Of a stretch of DNA of 64,000 bases, positions 54,119 through 64,000 are shown piece after piece (within the stretch, counting starts at the first letter, position 1; each line of letters opens with the position of its first letter). A program made the position numbers and the translations under genes. Under the pieces are notes generated by a model, which made no database searches, was not told where the DNA came from, and saw only the letters and a program-made list of their open reading frames with translations. This stretch comes from Gracilariopsis chorda (Eukaryota > Rhodophyta > Florideophyceae > Gracilariales > Gracilariaceae): NCBI GenBank assembly GCA_003194525.1, contig NBIV01000111.1, positions 1 to 64,000 of the forward strand, written 5' to 3'.

Positions 54119-54368
54119 TACAGGCTGCACACCATGTATGTGAAATATAGGTGGCATACCCACCATGGTTCGGGAAAAGAAGCGATCCCAGCTCATTTGG
54201 TGATTTTTATATATCCTAATCTCTTTAGTTATAACATTATTCGTATGAAATGTGGACTGATTACTGTAGCATTTGGAATGCATTGGTATCGGTATGCCGG
54301 ATCGTGAGCTGAGTCGAGGACGACATTCATAGTATGGTGCTACAGTACATGGCTTTCCAGCAAGGACT
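54119..54368. other. Flank between the tandem repeat and chromovirus copy B
   Basis: No gene. An imperfect inverted pair (GTGCTACAGTACATGGC near 54333 and GCATGGTACTGTAGTGGG near 54434) spans the expected LTR start. Confidence 0.35.
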
Positions 54369-55360
54369 ATGAATGTAACCCCTTTATGGAGGAATGTGAA
54401 CTGTGGATGGTAATCTGGCACTGCACTGCTGTGCATGGTACTGTAGTGGGCCACCACTAATTAATTAATTATTCTCTTATATTTTATTATTATAGTTAGT
54501 GGAGAGCCATACATTTAGACACTACTGTCAGACTATTGAATGGCTTCGCAGCCTAGTAAAGGGCGACCTGCCCAGGTGAGGGAGGCGAAGGCCAACCAAC
54601 AACACCCTCAGCTCTTGACCCTTTGGTCAGACCGTCAGGAATCCTAAGTCGTTTACGACACAGGGGCACCTATAGTATCAGTACTTAATCGTTTCTGAGC
54701 TATAGCTCTTTGTTCCGAGGATATCCTCACGTTTTTTACAGCTGACTGTTCTCGTTTTGCTCTTTTGTTTATTGATATTGTTGTGTTTGCCACAGGACCA
54801 TCTGATACTCTTATCTTTTGGCTACGCTGAGTCTCCGCTCTCGGATACGCTGTTCACACACGTGACATTCGTACTGCTGGTGCTCCCACCTTGGCACTGA
54901 TCTTCTAGCCCCGTTGTTCGTAAGGCAACACCCACATTCATGGTTCGTTTGTGGCTTTCCACCCCGCTACCGAGGCCCCTACAGGCATTAGTGGAATACC
55001 ACATAAACTGGTCTCCCGACATAGAAGATCAGTTTACCACTTTGGTGTGGTTCGGTTACTCGCTTTCGAGAAGTCTTGTGTGTTGTTCACATCGTCTTCT
55101 CCGGAATCGGACTTTACTCGCGCCATTGATATTTGGAACGCAGTTGGAACCTTCGTTACGGACTCTGTTGAGACAGAAGGCTCACAGGTCTGAACCATAC
55201 TGTTCACTCGTTATATCAGATATCTGAAGTTTGAAAAGTTTGTTTTCTGTTTTGTTTTCTGAGTGCAGACCAGTTGTCGTTGTCGACCTTGTTGGTTTGT
55301 GTCGATTGCGACTCTCTTTGCGCTACGTGTTCGTTTTGTATTGCGTTTTTCGCTGAACGA
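54369..55360 (+). repeat. Probable 5' LTR region of chromovirus copy B
   Basis: It lies upstream of gag. The possible start TGAATGTAACCCC resembles TGAAGTGCAATCCCC of the other LTRs, and it shares an AT-rich core (54465-54495) and a downstream CTCTTGACC with the solo LTR. The right border and primer-binding site are not certain (candidates near 55210 and 55364). It is too diverged to align by eye. Confidence 0.4.
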
Positions 55361-55389
55361 TCTGGAACGCCAGTGGGTATCCGGTCGTT

Positions 55390-57483
55390 ATGCAGACAAG
55401 AAGCCGGTCTACTTCAGTAAAGCCTGATGCGGCTGGTAGTCGTTTAGCCACGTCTACAGAGGTGGGCAACCGCTTATATCAGCAAGCAGTGAGGTCAAGG
55501 TCGACAGGAGGGGCTGGAACACCTTCTAAGGTACCAACACCCACTGCCCGTGAGGGTTCGTAGTCAACGGACGTTCTACGTGCTGAAATACAGCGGCTCC
55601 GTGCGGAATCTGCGTCGCAGGAGTTCCGTCTGGAGGAAATGCAAAGTCAAGTGAACTTGTTAGAATCGTCATTGGAGAAGTTGAAGCGAGAGCAGATTGC
55701 TCTGAAGAACAAAAGAGATGATTCTCAGATGGCTGATGTCGTTCGGACAGTACGAGAAGACGTCAACCGCCTGATGGAAACGCAAGGAAACGTTTTGGGT
55801 ACCCCATCGGCAATACCGGTCACTGTTGAGGAGTTCCTCTCACGCGTTAATCCTCGCCTGGAACGACTTGAGAACGTGGTGAACACACCTGTGCAAGCAG
55901 AACGTTCCGAAGCGCAAGCTGTCGCTCCAACCGAAGCCCTTTCGAAAAGGAAAGAACGGAAGAAGCAGTCTTCAAAGCGGTCTAAGAAGTGGAAGTCCAC
56001 AAGGCCTGATGATTCTGATGAGAATTCGGAGTATTCCAATGATGATGACTCCTCTTCGGAGATTTCTGAGGACCATTCGTCAGAGGACGACAGTAGCTCA
56101 AGTGACGAGAAAGAATCTCGCCGCACGAGAAGGAGGAAGAGTGGTAACTCAGTTTCGTGTCTCAAGAAGGGACCTTCCCACCGGGGAATGAAGCGCCTTT
56201 CGTGTACGAATCCGCTTTATCGGAAGATTCCCGATTCTCGGTACTATCGATTACGCGTTCGTAAAACAAAGCGATCAGGTCGCGAGACGGGAAAAGTGAG
56301 GGGTCACATTCGCCGATTGAGAGTTGGTTTGGATGAACTCACCTTTGATGGGACGGATCCCATACTCATCTTTGAGTTTTTGAGTCGGTTTGTCATAGAG
56401 GCAGACACTCTCAAGGTTAGCGAAGCGCAGGTGTTCGTGCCTTTACCACATTTTCTGCGAAGGCTCGCACTGGAACAGTATCGTGCTGTCAGCGGTTCGC
56501 TGAATGCAGATGATGGTGGGGTCACCTGTTGGTCCGAGGCGGTTCAGTATTTGTTGCGTAGTTACGCTACTTCGAACGCCATTCTTGGGGCAATCTTGGA
56601 TCTCATGGATGCTACCCAGAAGGATATAGAGACAGAGGTGGAGTACAGCTCGAGGCTGAATAGTGCAGCAATTCGTTGCGGAAATTTTCACTGTATGGAT
56701 GACAAGATGACGCTTTACATCGATGGGCTAGATAAGACTATCAAGTCACTTGTTGCCCGTCATCGGGAACGGCATCCTCGAATTCGCTTCTTGGAGCTTA
56801 TTCAATTCGCATAGGGGGAAGGAGATGCGGTCCGAGCCCGCAGTGGAGTGGGCTCTGAAACCAGACTTCTTGGGACGTACACCACTAAAGATGCAAGTGT
56901 GCAGCATGGTGCGGAGAGGGGCAAAGCCATGTATCTGGAATCGCCAGAGGATTCGCGCCTTTCGACGCAGACGCCACGGGAAAGCCATGCAAAGCATGAT
57001 GCTGTGCAGTATCTGGATGAACCAGTTGGTTCAATACCAACCACAGAGTTGCCTTCAACTGAGTCTCTTCAGGATTCTGAACTGATGGCTATGGAACCAC
57101 GCAGGTATCCATACCAAAGAAATGCGGTCGTTCCGCCCCCAGGAGGGATAACTGAGAAGAGACCCGGTTGGGTAAACAATCGCTTGGTAGGCAACTACGA
57201 GGGGCGACAGAACAGGGAAGGCCTGATTTGTTATAGCTGCTATGCTAGACACCATCTGTCGGCAGAGTGCACGCTGGTTGTGAGAAACCTTGGTCAGTTT
57301 ATCCTGAATTATGAAGCCCTTTCGGAAGCTGAACGTGCCCGTGTACCGGCTAATTCGTATTGGCAGGCCAAAGCTTGGGTTACAGCAGACGCCAGACGCC
57401 AAGGGGAAATCCAGAAGGTGGAGCAAGGAAGCGCTGAAGCGAAGATGTGGAACGCACCGGGGGTGGTTCCTAGGCCCGTTTAA
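55390..57483 (+). pseudogene. gag: gag of chromovirus copy B, two stop codons
   Basis: ATG at 55390 (MQTRSRSTSVKPDAAG) opens one frame to TAA 57481, 698 codons, broken by TAG at 55561 and TAG at 56812. A coiled coil (LRAEIQRLRAE through LESSLEKLKREQ) is at about 55580-55710, then an acidic Ser/Asp/Glu tract at about 56000-56110. The capsid-like core (DPILIFEFLSRFV, VTCWSEAVQYLLRSYAT) is at 56357-56575. A zinc knuckle CYSCYARHHLSAEC (C-x2-C-x4-H-x4-C) is near 57229-57270. At 56812 copy A has Gln (CAA), so CAG to TAG is likely. Without those stops it would be full length. Confidence 0.87.
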
Positions 57484-60400
57484 TCGGGAAACTAGAAGAG
57501 GGAGTCCCCAGGGGGTCGGTAAAGATCGATCCCATCTTACCGGCCGGGGTTGCGACATTGCCCCGCTCCCGGGATTTTAAACCGAAGGTTCTTCTGAGAT
57601 TAGAGAGATCTTCGAATGTCGGAAAACGAGTGCAGCTCGATTGCGCTTTGAAACGCCCTTGGAGACGATATGTGTGCCCAGGAAGACGGACGGACTACGT
57701 CATGATCATGGCCCGCAGGAATTATAAGGTCTAAGCCGACATCGGCTCGTCAAATTCTCTCCTGTCACGCAGGCTCGCAGTTCTTGACACTGGCGCTGGG
57801 CCAAATTTCATCAGATTGTCTGAACTACAGTCTGACGAGCGAGCTCGAATCCAGGAGGCATGCCTATCGGATATCCGGGATGCAAACAAGAGACCCATCA
57901 AGTCTCTTGGAACGATAAAACTTGTCGTTCAACTTGGAAATCATGTTGTCATGTTGCCGGTTATCTTTTGTACCACGTTAGCTGCACCAGTTGTGCTGGG
58001 TTGTGATTATTGTGACAGGTTTGTCGAAGCAATTCGTCCGAAGAATCGGGAAGTTGAGTTGGACGACGGGTCCACTGTACCGATAGTACGGAGGCCATTG
58101 AAGCGTTCAAACGCAGCTGCTCCATTACCGCCTTCGCAGAAATACGAAGCCCCGAAGGGCAGGACTTCACCACGTATTCGTGTGTCTCAGATGACTGTGG
58201 TGCCTCCCCAACATCAGGCTTGGATAACAGTTACGACTGCGAACCATGGACTTGTTGTCATTCAGCCGAACACGGCACTTTATCATACCCATAGAGTATT
58301 GGTCGCTAATGGCATTGCCCAAGTGGAGCCCAACAGGCCATTCAAAATCTTGGTGAGCAACACCGGAGTCAATGAGTGCAGACTGCACAAGAATCAGGTT
58401 CTTGGGACCGCTCTGCGACACCCTTCGGTAGTTATACCTACTCATGTTATGACGGCAGACGTCTTGGGAATTTCACCTGAGAGTGATTCGCAGCCGGCAC
58501 CAGCACAAACAGTGACGAACAACGTGAAGGAGGAGAAGGTGTCCGAGGAGAAAACTGAAGAAGCCCTCGAGGGCGTGAAGATGGAACACGTTCCTGAGGA
58601 GTATCGCGAGAGATTACGCAGGCTACTGCTGAAGTTTTCAAATATGTGGAATGGCCACCTTGGCCAGATCGCTGCTACAGAGCATCACATCGACGTGTTG
58701 ACGGGCACTAGACCCATCGCCCAACTACCGTATTGGGCAGGGCCGCGAGCTCGACAAATAGAACAGGAACATGTTGACTCCATGCTGGAGAAAGGATTTA
58801 TTGAGCCAGCTCAATCAGCATGGGCCTCACTCGTGGGGTTAGTTCTGAAAGCAGATGGATCGTTACGCTTTTGCGTTGAATACATAAAACTGAACGCAGT
58901 AACAGTGAGGGATACTTATCCATTGCCGCGCATGGATGAATGCATCGACAGCCTTGGAGAAGCCAAACTTTTTACTACGCTTGACGCAAATTGGGGTTAC
59001 TGGCAAGTGCTCGTTGCACCGAAAGACCGCGACAAGACTGCTTTTGTTTGTCACGCAGGATTATATCGCTTTAAGCGAATGCCTTTTGGTTTAACCAATG
59101 CTCCGGCGACGTTTCTGCGCGCAATCAATATCATACTCTCATAGTATAAGTGGAAGACTTGTTTAGTCTATTTGGATGACATCATTGTCTATAGTCGAAA
59201 CATAGAAGGCCATTTCTCTGATTTCGAGGCAATCCTCTAGCAATTGGATGATGCGGGAATCTCATTGAAGACTAAGAAGTGTGAATGGTTCACGAAGCAG
59301 GTAAAGTACCTTGGACACCGGATCAAACCGGTAACTTTGGAAATCGAGGAGACGCAGACCGCTGCAATACATGAAGCAAAACCACCGCGGACACAGACGC
59401 AACTACGTGCCTTCTTAGGGCTCTGTAATGTCTACAGGAGATTTGTTCCACGCTACTCGCACGTCGCTGCGGCTTTGAAAGCTTTATTGAAGAAAGGTGA
59501 ACCCTCACAGTTGAAGGAATTCGGGGAAGCCGAAACGGACGCTTTCGAAACACTGAAGCAGATGCTGACCTCAGCCCCAGTGCTACGACTTCCAAAACCG
59601 GATCTACCCTTTTCCGTCGACACGGATTCTAGTGATTACCAAGTAGGGTGTGCCCTTTTTTAAACGCACGAAGACGGTAAGCGTTATCCTATTGGATATT
59701 GGTCTCGTTCACTGCATCAGGCAGAGAAGAAATTCTTCGTTTCCGAAAAGGAATATTTAGCTGTAGTATGGGTTCTTACGACCCTTAGGCCTTACCTACA
59801 GGGGGTACACTTCACCGTCAACACGGATCATTCTTGCTTAAGATGGCTTATGTCAATTTCTGACCCTTCAGGACGCTTAATGCGCTGGCGGCTACGTCTT
59901 TCTGAATTTGACTTCGCACTCAAATACAAGAAAAGGACCTGTAATGTCTACGTTGACGCACTTTCGCGGCTCAAAACTATGGGCAAAACCCAATTGGAAA
60001 TTGATGATGACATCCCTTGTCTTACAATGGAAGAGCTGGTATCTCCAGAGATAGAAGTGGAAACTTGGGACGAAGACGATTACGTCATGGATGTACTGAT
60101 AGCACAGACAACGGATACTGATGCTGATCGGAAGCTCGAACGAATTACGCTCGAGGAGCTACTCCGTGAACAGTTCACTGACGCTTTTTGTGCGGCAATC
60201 CGCTCACGTCTTAACGGGGGGGAGGTGCTACCTTTTCGTCTCGACGATCGCGGAATACTAGTTCGAACTGTCGAAGCCTATTCGCAGATTGTAATACCAC
60301 ACTCTCTCAAGAGCAGAGTACTGCATCTGGCCCATTATTCTCAGCTATCTGGTCACCCAGGGGGTACGGAGCTTTATCTAAGCCTAAGAAGAGACCTCTA

Positions 60401-62552
60401 TTGGCCAACATTGGCGATGGACTGCCACGCGACGGCTAAGTTTTGCGCAACGTGCGCTAGGAACAGAGTGAAACTGTGGAAAAAGAAGAAGCCGCTGAAG
60501 CTATTTCTGGCGAAGGCACCTTTGGAGTATGTGAGCATAGATATACTTGGGGAATTAATTCGCTCTAAGCGAGGAAACAGAAACCTCTTGGTAATTACCG
60601 ATCGCTTCTCGAAGCTGGTGAAAACTGTTTCGCTTGAACGGATTACCGCTCCCATGATCGCACGAGCTTTTATCCACCATTGGCTTTACTAATACGGACC
60701 CCCGCATAATCTGCTCTCAGATAACGGAAAGCAATTTGTTGCTCGCTTCTTTCAGGATGTATGCAGGATACTGGGTGTTAAGAACGTGTTTACCACGACA
60801 TGTCATCCGCAGTGTAACGGTCAGGTAGAACCATACAATCGCACTCTACTAGCCGCTCTCCGGCACTACATTTCTGACCACCCGAAGGATTGGGATCTGT
60901 ACACGGATACTCTCTGTTACCTGTACAATACACATGTGCATTCGACGACGAAGTTTGCTCCGTTTGAGCTGGTACTGTCACGCCGACCACCGGCTCTACC
61001 ACTCGAGGTTAGCTCGCAGAACGATGGCGAAGAAGACATGCTGACCCCGGCTCAGTTTCACCTACAATGGAGGAACGAGCTGTGCGCACGCGCTATGCAG
61101 GCCGCTAAGCAAATGGGAAAGGCCCAGGAACGGTTTAAACGCAACTACGATGCGACGATCAGACTGGCCATACCGGATTTGCAGGTTGGAGGACACGTCT
61201 TCGTGAGATTGGAGAGAAATTACAGGAAGGTGCCCGAAGAAAAGAAAGGAAGACGACGCCGTCACAAGCTAGCCCCGATTGCGACAGGGCCGCACGAAGT
61301 TGTTGAATTCAACGAAGACACCGTTGTCATCAAACGAGGAATTGAAGTGGAGCGTGTTTCGCGCGATAGAGTGATGAATGCACCTGTTCAAGAGCTTCTG
61401 GTGAACGCACGGAATGCTCCTGCCAGTGCAGATACCACGCGTGTGGACACGGGTGAGCGGTTGCCCGCCCAACCTCTCCCAAAGTCAGAAATAATGGATG
61501 TACCGCCGATCGGATACTCAGGGCACACACGAGTGCCACTTGGCATTCCAAATTTGGGACACGGCTCCGTATCACCGGAATTCAGTGACTCGCACCACGG
61601 CGCGATGCCTGGCGACATCGCCGACGTTGGGGCGACCCCCGTGGAGAGCGCCACACCTACCAGTAGCACTCCGCGCGACCCGAGCGCGTCACATGACGGT
61701 CGGATAACCGAAAACGCCGCCCGTAGCGGAAAGGACACGACTGTTCGTGAAGAGCCACTGCCAGCTAAAGAAGGTGAACGCACCGTGAATGATTCCTCGC
61801 CAAACGTTGAAGTTTGTCAAACGGAGGAAGATACTGTGATCAGTGAAGATATCCCGGAATCGGAGAAGAGAGAAGATGGATTTTCATCATTTAGTGACGC
61901 TACAGTGAGCAAAGCTATTGTGGAAGGGCCACATAGCGAGCAGAAAACTGTGTCGGCAGATTCTGTGTCTGTTGGTGCAGCCACGAAGAAGGGGATCACC
62001 CCAACCCTACCGGCTATCGTAAGCCCGGACAAGAGGCCAACCTCTTCGAAAAGCCCCAGACAGCTAAAGACTGTTAGTGTTGACAGTGCACAAGAAAAAT
62101 CGGATCAACCGAATGGAAATGTTGTTTTTGCTAAGCCATCAAAGGCACCGGACCCTAGGAGACTAGCAGTGAGATACCGCACTGGTGGAGGAACCGCTCT
62201 GCGTCACCCCGCAGTAGAGGGACTCCCACCGAGGGGAAATTCAATTCGTTTAACAACGCAAGTCGACGCGTTCTCGCGAGATATTCCTAAGGAAACATCC
62301 AGTCACAGGGATACTGTACGCAGTAACGACTCAACTGCGAAGACGCAAGAATATGTGAGGGAAGACATCGTCGATCATTATACTGATGATGAAGATCACC
62401 GCTTACGGTACAGGACCAGATGGTACGGGTATCCGCCTGAGTCTGACACATGGGAACCCATAGAAAATCTGCCTAGGTCGCATGTACTTCGCTATTGCAA
62501 GCGTTACGGACTGGCTATTCCAGAGGATATCAATTCTGCGATGGTTGGATAA
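57474..62552 (+). pseudogene. pol: pol of chromovirus copy B (PR-RT-RH-IN-chromodomain), five stop codons
   Basis: The frame opens at 57474, ten bases before the end of gag and in the -1 frame, and runs in one frame to TAA 62550. Stops: TAA 57732, TAG 59142, TAG 59238, TAA 59661 and TAA 60690. Protease LDTGAG at 57783-57800; RT YLDD at 59169-59180; RNase H DTDSSDYQ near 59622; integrase H2C2 site at about 60320-60455; Asp in SIDILGE, Asp in LSDNGKQF and Glu in GQVEPYN. GPY/F module (TGPHEV) near 61286, a Ser/Pro-rich linker, and chromodomain YRTRWYGYPPESDTWEPIENLP at about 62409-62475. The chromodomain is complete and typical, suggesting targeting to histone H3 lysine-9-methylated chromatin. 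Confidence 0.93.
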
Positions 62553-63032
62553 CCCCTATCGTGTGCAGTGTACTGCGTCATCGCATGGACTCATGAAACA
62601 GATGCATCAGAAGATGAAGTAGAAGAGTTATGAAGACATACGAAGATGAAGTAGGAAGCTACGAAGAACTGGAGACTTGAAGCCAAGAAGACAGAAGCCA
62701 ATGGTTCGCATGGAAAAAGAAGTATGAGGGATATAGGTTTCAAGTTTACTTGGATTCATACCGATAATCGGTTGATGGTCAATCTAGATACCTAGTTAAC
62801 CATGAGGGCTCATGTTCATACGATTTCGGAGAAGCTGCATCAACCCAGCACGATTTTGACCCTGTACGAGCATAGGAGGGAGCCCCGTTTCAATGAGGAA
62901 ATTACTCAAGTTGTCGAGGTTATTCTCTCCACTGCTTGTCGGTTGCTGCTGCGCCGTTTCGTTTGCAGGACCCTGCTCTTCAGGTTTCTCTTGTGAAACC
63001 GACCCAACAGCAGGAGCTGGAGTAACTTGTGC
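62553..63032. other. Purine-rich spacer between pol and the antisense gene in copy B
   Basis: 62595-62695 is rich in GAAGA and AGAAG. The rest shows no open frame conserved with copy A. Same position as the purine tract at 6913-6984. Confidence 0.45.
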
Positions 63033-64000
63033 TTACTGCACGTTCTCTTGTTCCACCGGCATCGGTCCCTCTATATTGTCGAGATCGACGTATTCACTGT
63101 CGTCCATTTCGTCAATCACGGGATCGTCGTACCCTTCCTCGTCATCGAGTGCATCGGAGTTTACCGGTTGTGGCGCAAACACATAGCCAACAGGCTGAGT
63201 CGTCGACATCGCCCGAGGGTTTTCGTGCAGATGTTTAGCTGCTTCAGTTGTGACATGTTCACGAGTCCAGGGGTCATACCAGATGAAATCACCACCTTGG
63301 TTACTGGTCCGTCCAGGAGAATGGTCGGTACTCAAGGCCAAGCTGCCGCGAGTGCGATGTTCATTCCGAACTAGATCCCAGTTAACGTGGTCCATAACGT
63401 CTAGAAGGTGGTGAAAGTCGGCCTGGTTGGCACTTGAACCCAACACAAGGGACAAATCGAGTGATCTTGCTAGCTGCCGTGCTACCGGCGTCATGTACCA
63501 TAATCAATATGTGTAGTATACATCCCACAGGATGTAACACGCCATCTTGGCGATGAATTCCGTGTAGCCCACGACCCAGTATCCGGAACACGGACTTTTT
63601 GCTAGCTCGCAGTCATAGTAGGTGAGTACTAGAGGTAACTCCGTCGGGCAACCACGAGGACTCTCGATATGGTTCCAGTGAGCTGGAATGGGAACGTAGC
63701 GTCCGTCACGCGCAAATCGGCGTATGCTGTCAATCTCAATCATTTGATATGGCACCAGATACCCGAGACGTGACCTCGTTCTCCTCTCCCAACGAGGGAA
63801 CTCCCAGCACGGAACTTCCCGTTTTCGAAGAAACCGGAATTCGGCGCGCAGCAAGGGTTGATCGAAGCAGAGAGCTGCGTTGTCGACGGTCGTGGGAGAC
63901 CTCCATTGGCGAACGTCCAAGTTTGCAAGGTTCTCGAGGTACGAGTACACTTCGCCGTTGGTACGAGCTGCCCATGTGTCCATGTTCCAATCCTCATCTA
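63033..64000 (-). pseudogene. Antisense gene of chromovirus copy B (5' end outside window, one stop)
   Basis: The minus-strand frame from the window edge to TAA 63033 is interrupted only by TGA 63504-63506. It aligns over the whole visible length with 7115-9010 of copy A: LLRAEFRFLRK, RRTRSRLGYLVPYQ, GRYVPIPAHWNHIE, LPLVLTYYDCEL, LWDVYYTY, GGDFIWYDPW. At the TGA copy A has Arg (AGA). The C-terminal part is acidic (DDEEGYDDPVIDEMDDSEYVD), as in copy A, but lacks the 26-residue repeats. Divergence is high while hydrophobic, Arg, Trp, Tyr and Pro positions are kept, the pattern expected of a protein under selection. The function is unknown. Confidence 0.82.

Larger units (their letters stand above)
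54369..64000 (+). mobile_element. Ty3/gypsy chromovirus, copy B (3' end outside window)
   Basis: Probable 5' LTR, gag, pol with C-terminal chromodomain, and the antisense gene on the minus strand; the rest lies right of the window. The gene order equals copy A, but the proteins are clearly diverged, so these are two families or old lineages. Gag, pol and the antisense gene carry eight stop codons and no frameshift that I could find. Confidence 0.9.

Noticed and set aside
55725..56165. 146-codon Ser-rich minus-strand frame inside gag of copy B
   Set aside because: It mirrors the acidic Ser/Asp/Glu tract of gag and has no homologue in copy A.

Overview
The window reads as nuclear DNA of a eukaryote with few introns and many transposons. 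A red macroalga (florideophyte, Chondrus-like) is my best guess. The reasons are single-exon genes separated by AT-richer spacers, an animal-type haem peroxidase (a family known from such algae), and Ty3 chromoviruses, Copia and DIRS-like elements. The species is an inference; no marker gene settles it. I see no rRNA, tRNA or CRISPR.

Layout. 1-9949: 3' part of a Ty3 chromovirus (copy A) with gag, pol ending in a chromodomain, an extra gene on the opposite strand, and a 904-bp 3' LTR; it sits inside the gag of a minus-strand Copia element (9950-10440). 13.2-14.65 kb: 5'-truncated DIRS-like element (RNase H tail plus tyrosine recombinase). 15.8-27.8 kb: host genes, namely a secreted haem peroxidase with a one-base frameshift, a C2H2 zinc-finger gene and a truncated relative, a GC-rich double SnoaL-like gene and a ubiquitin protease, plus a 2.18-kb pogo-like DNA transposon with TIRs and TA duplications. 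29.6-34.4 kb: longer DIRS-like element. 34.4-39.8 kb: Copia element with 88-bp LTRs, itself split by a 796-bp solo LTR of the copy A family. 41-45 kb: decayed gene remnants and a broken secreted coiled-coil protein. 45.9-51.6 kb: a Copia element with intact gag and pol, near-identical 229-bp LTRs and a perfect 5-bp target duplication. 53.7-54.1 kb: 142-bp tandem repeat. 54.4-64.0 kb: second chromovirus (copy B), running off the window.

The main discovery candidate is the antisense gene lying between pol and the 3' LTR of the chromoviruses. Copies A (7115-9010) and B (63033 to beyond 64000) are clearly different elements, yet both encode on the minus strand a homologous protein of no family I recognise. 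Its start lies 36 bases from the 3' LTR in copy A, so it would be read from the LTR in the antisense direction, convergent with gag-pol. Other notable points are the gag frame of the intact Copia element opening inside its own LTR and primer-binding site, primer-binding sites in three Copia elements that match the anticodon half of initiator tRNA-Met, a hairpin kept by compensatory change in the two DIRS copies, and decay of the chromovirus pol genes almost wholly by stop codons rather than frameshifts.
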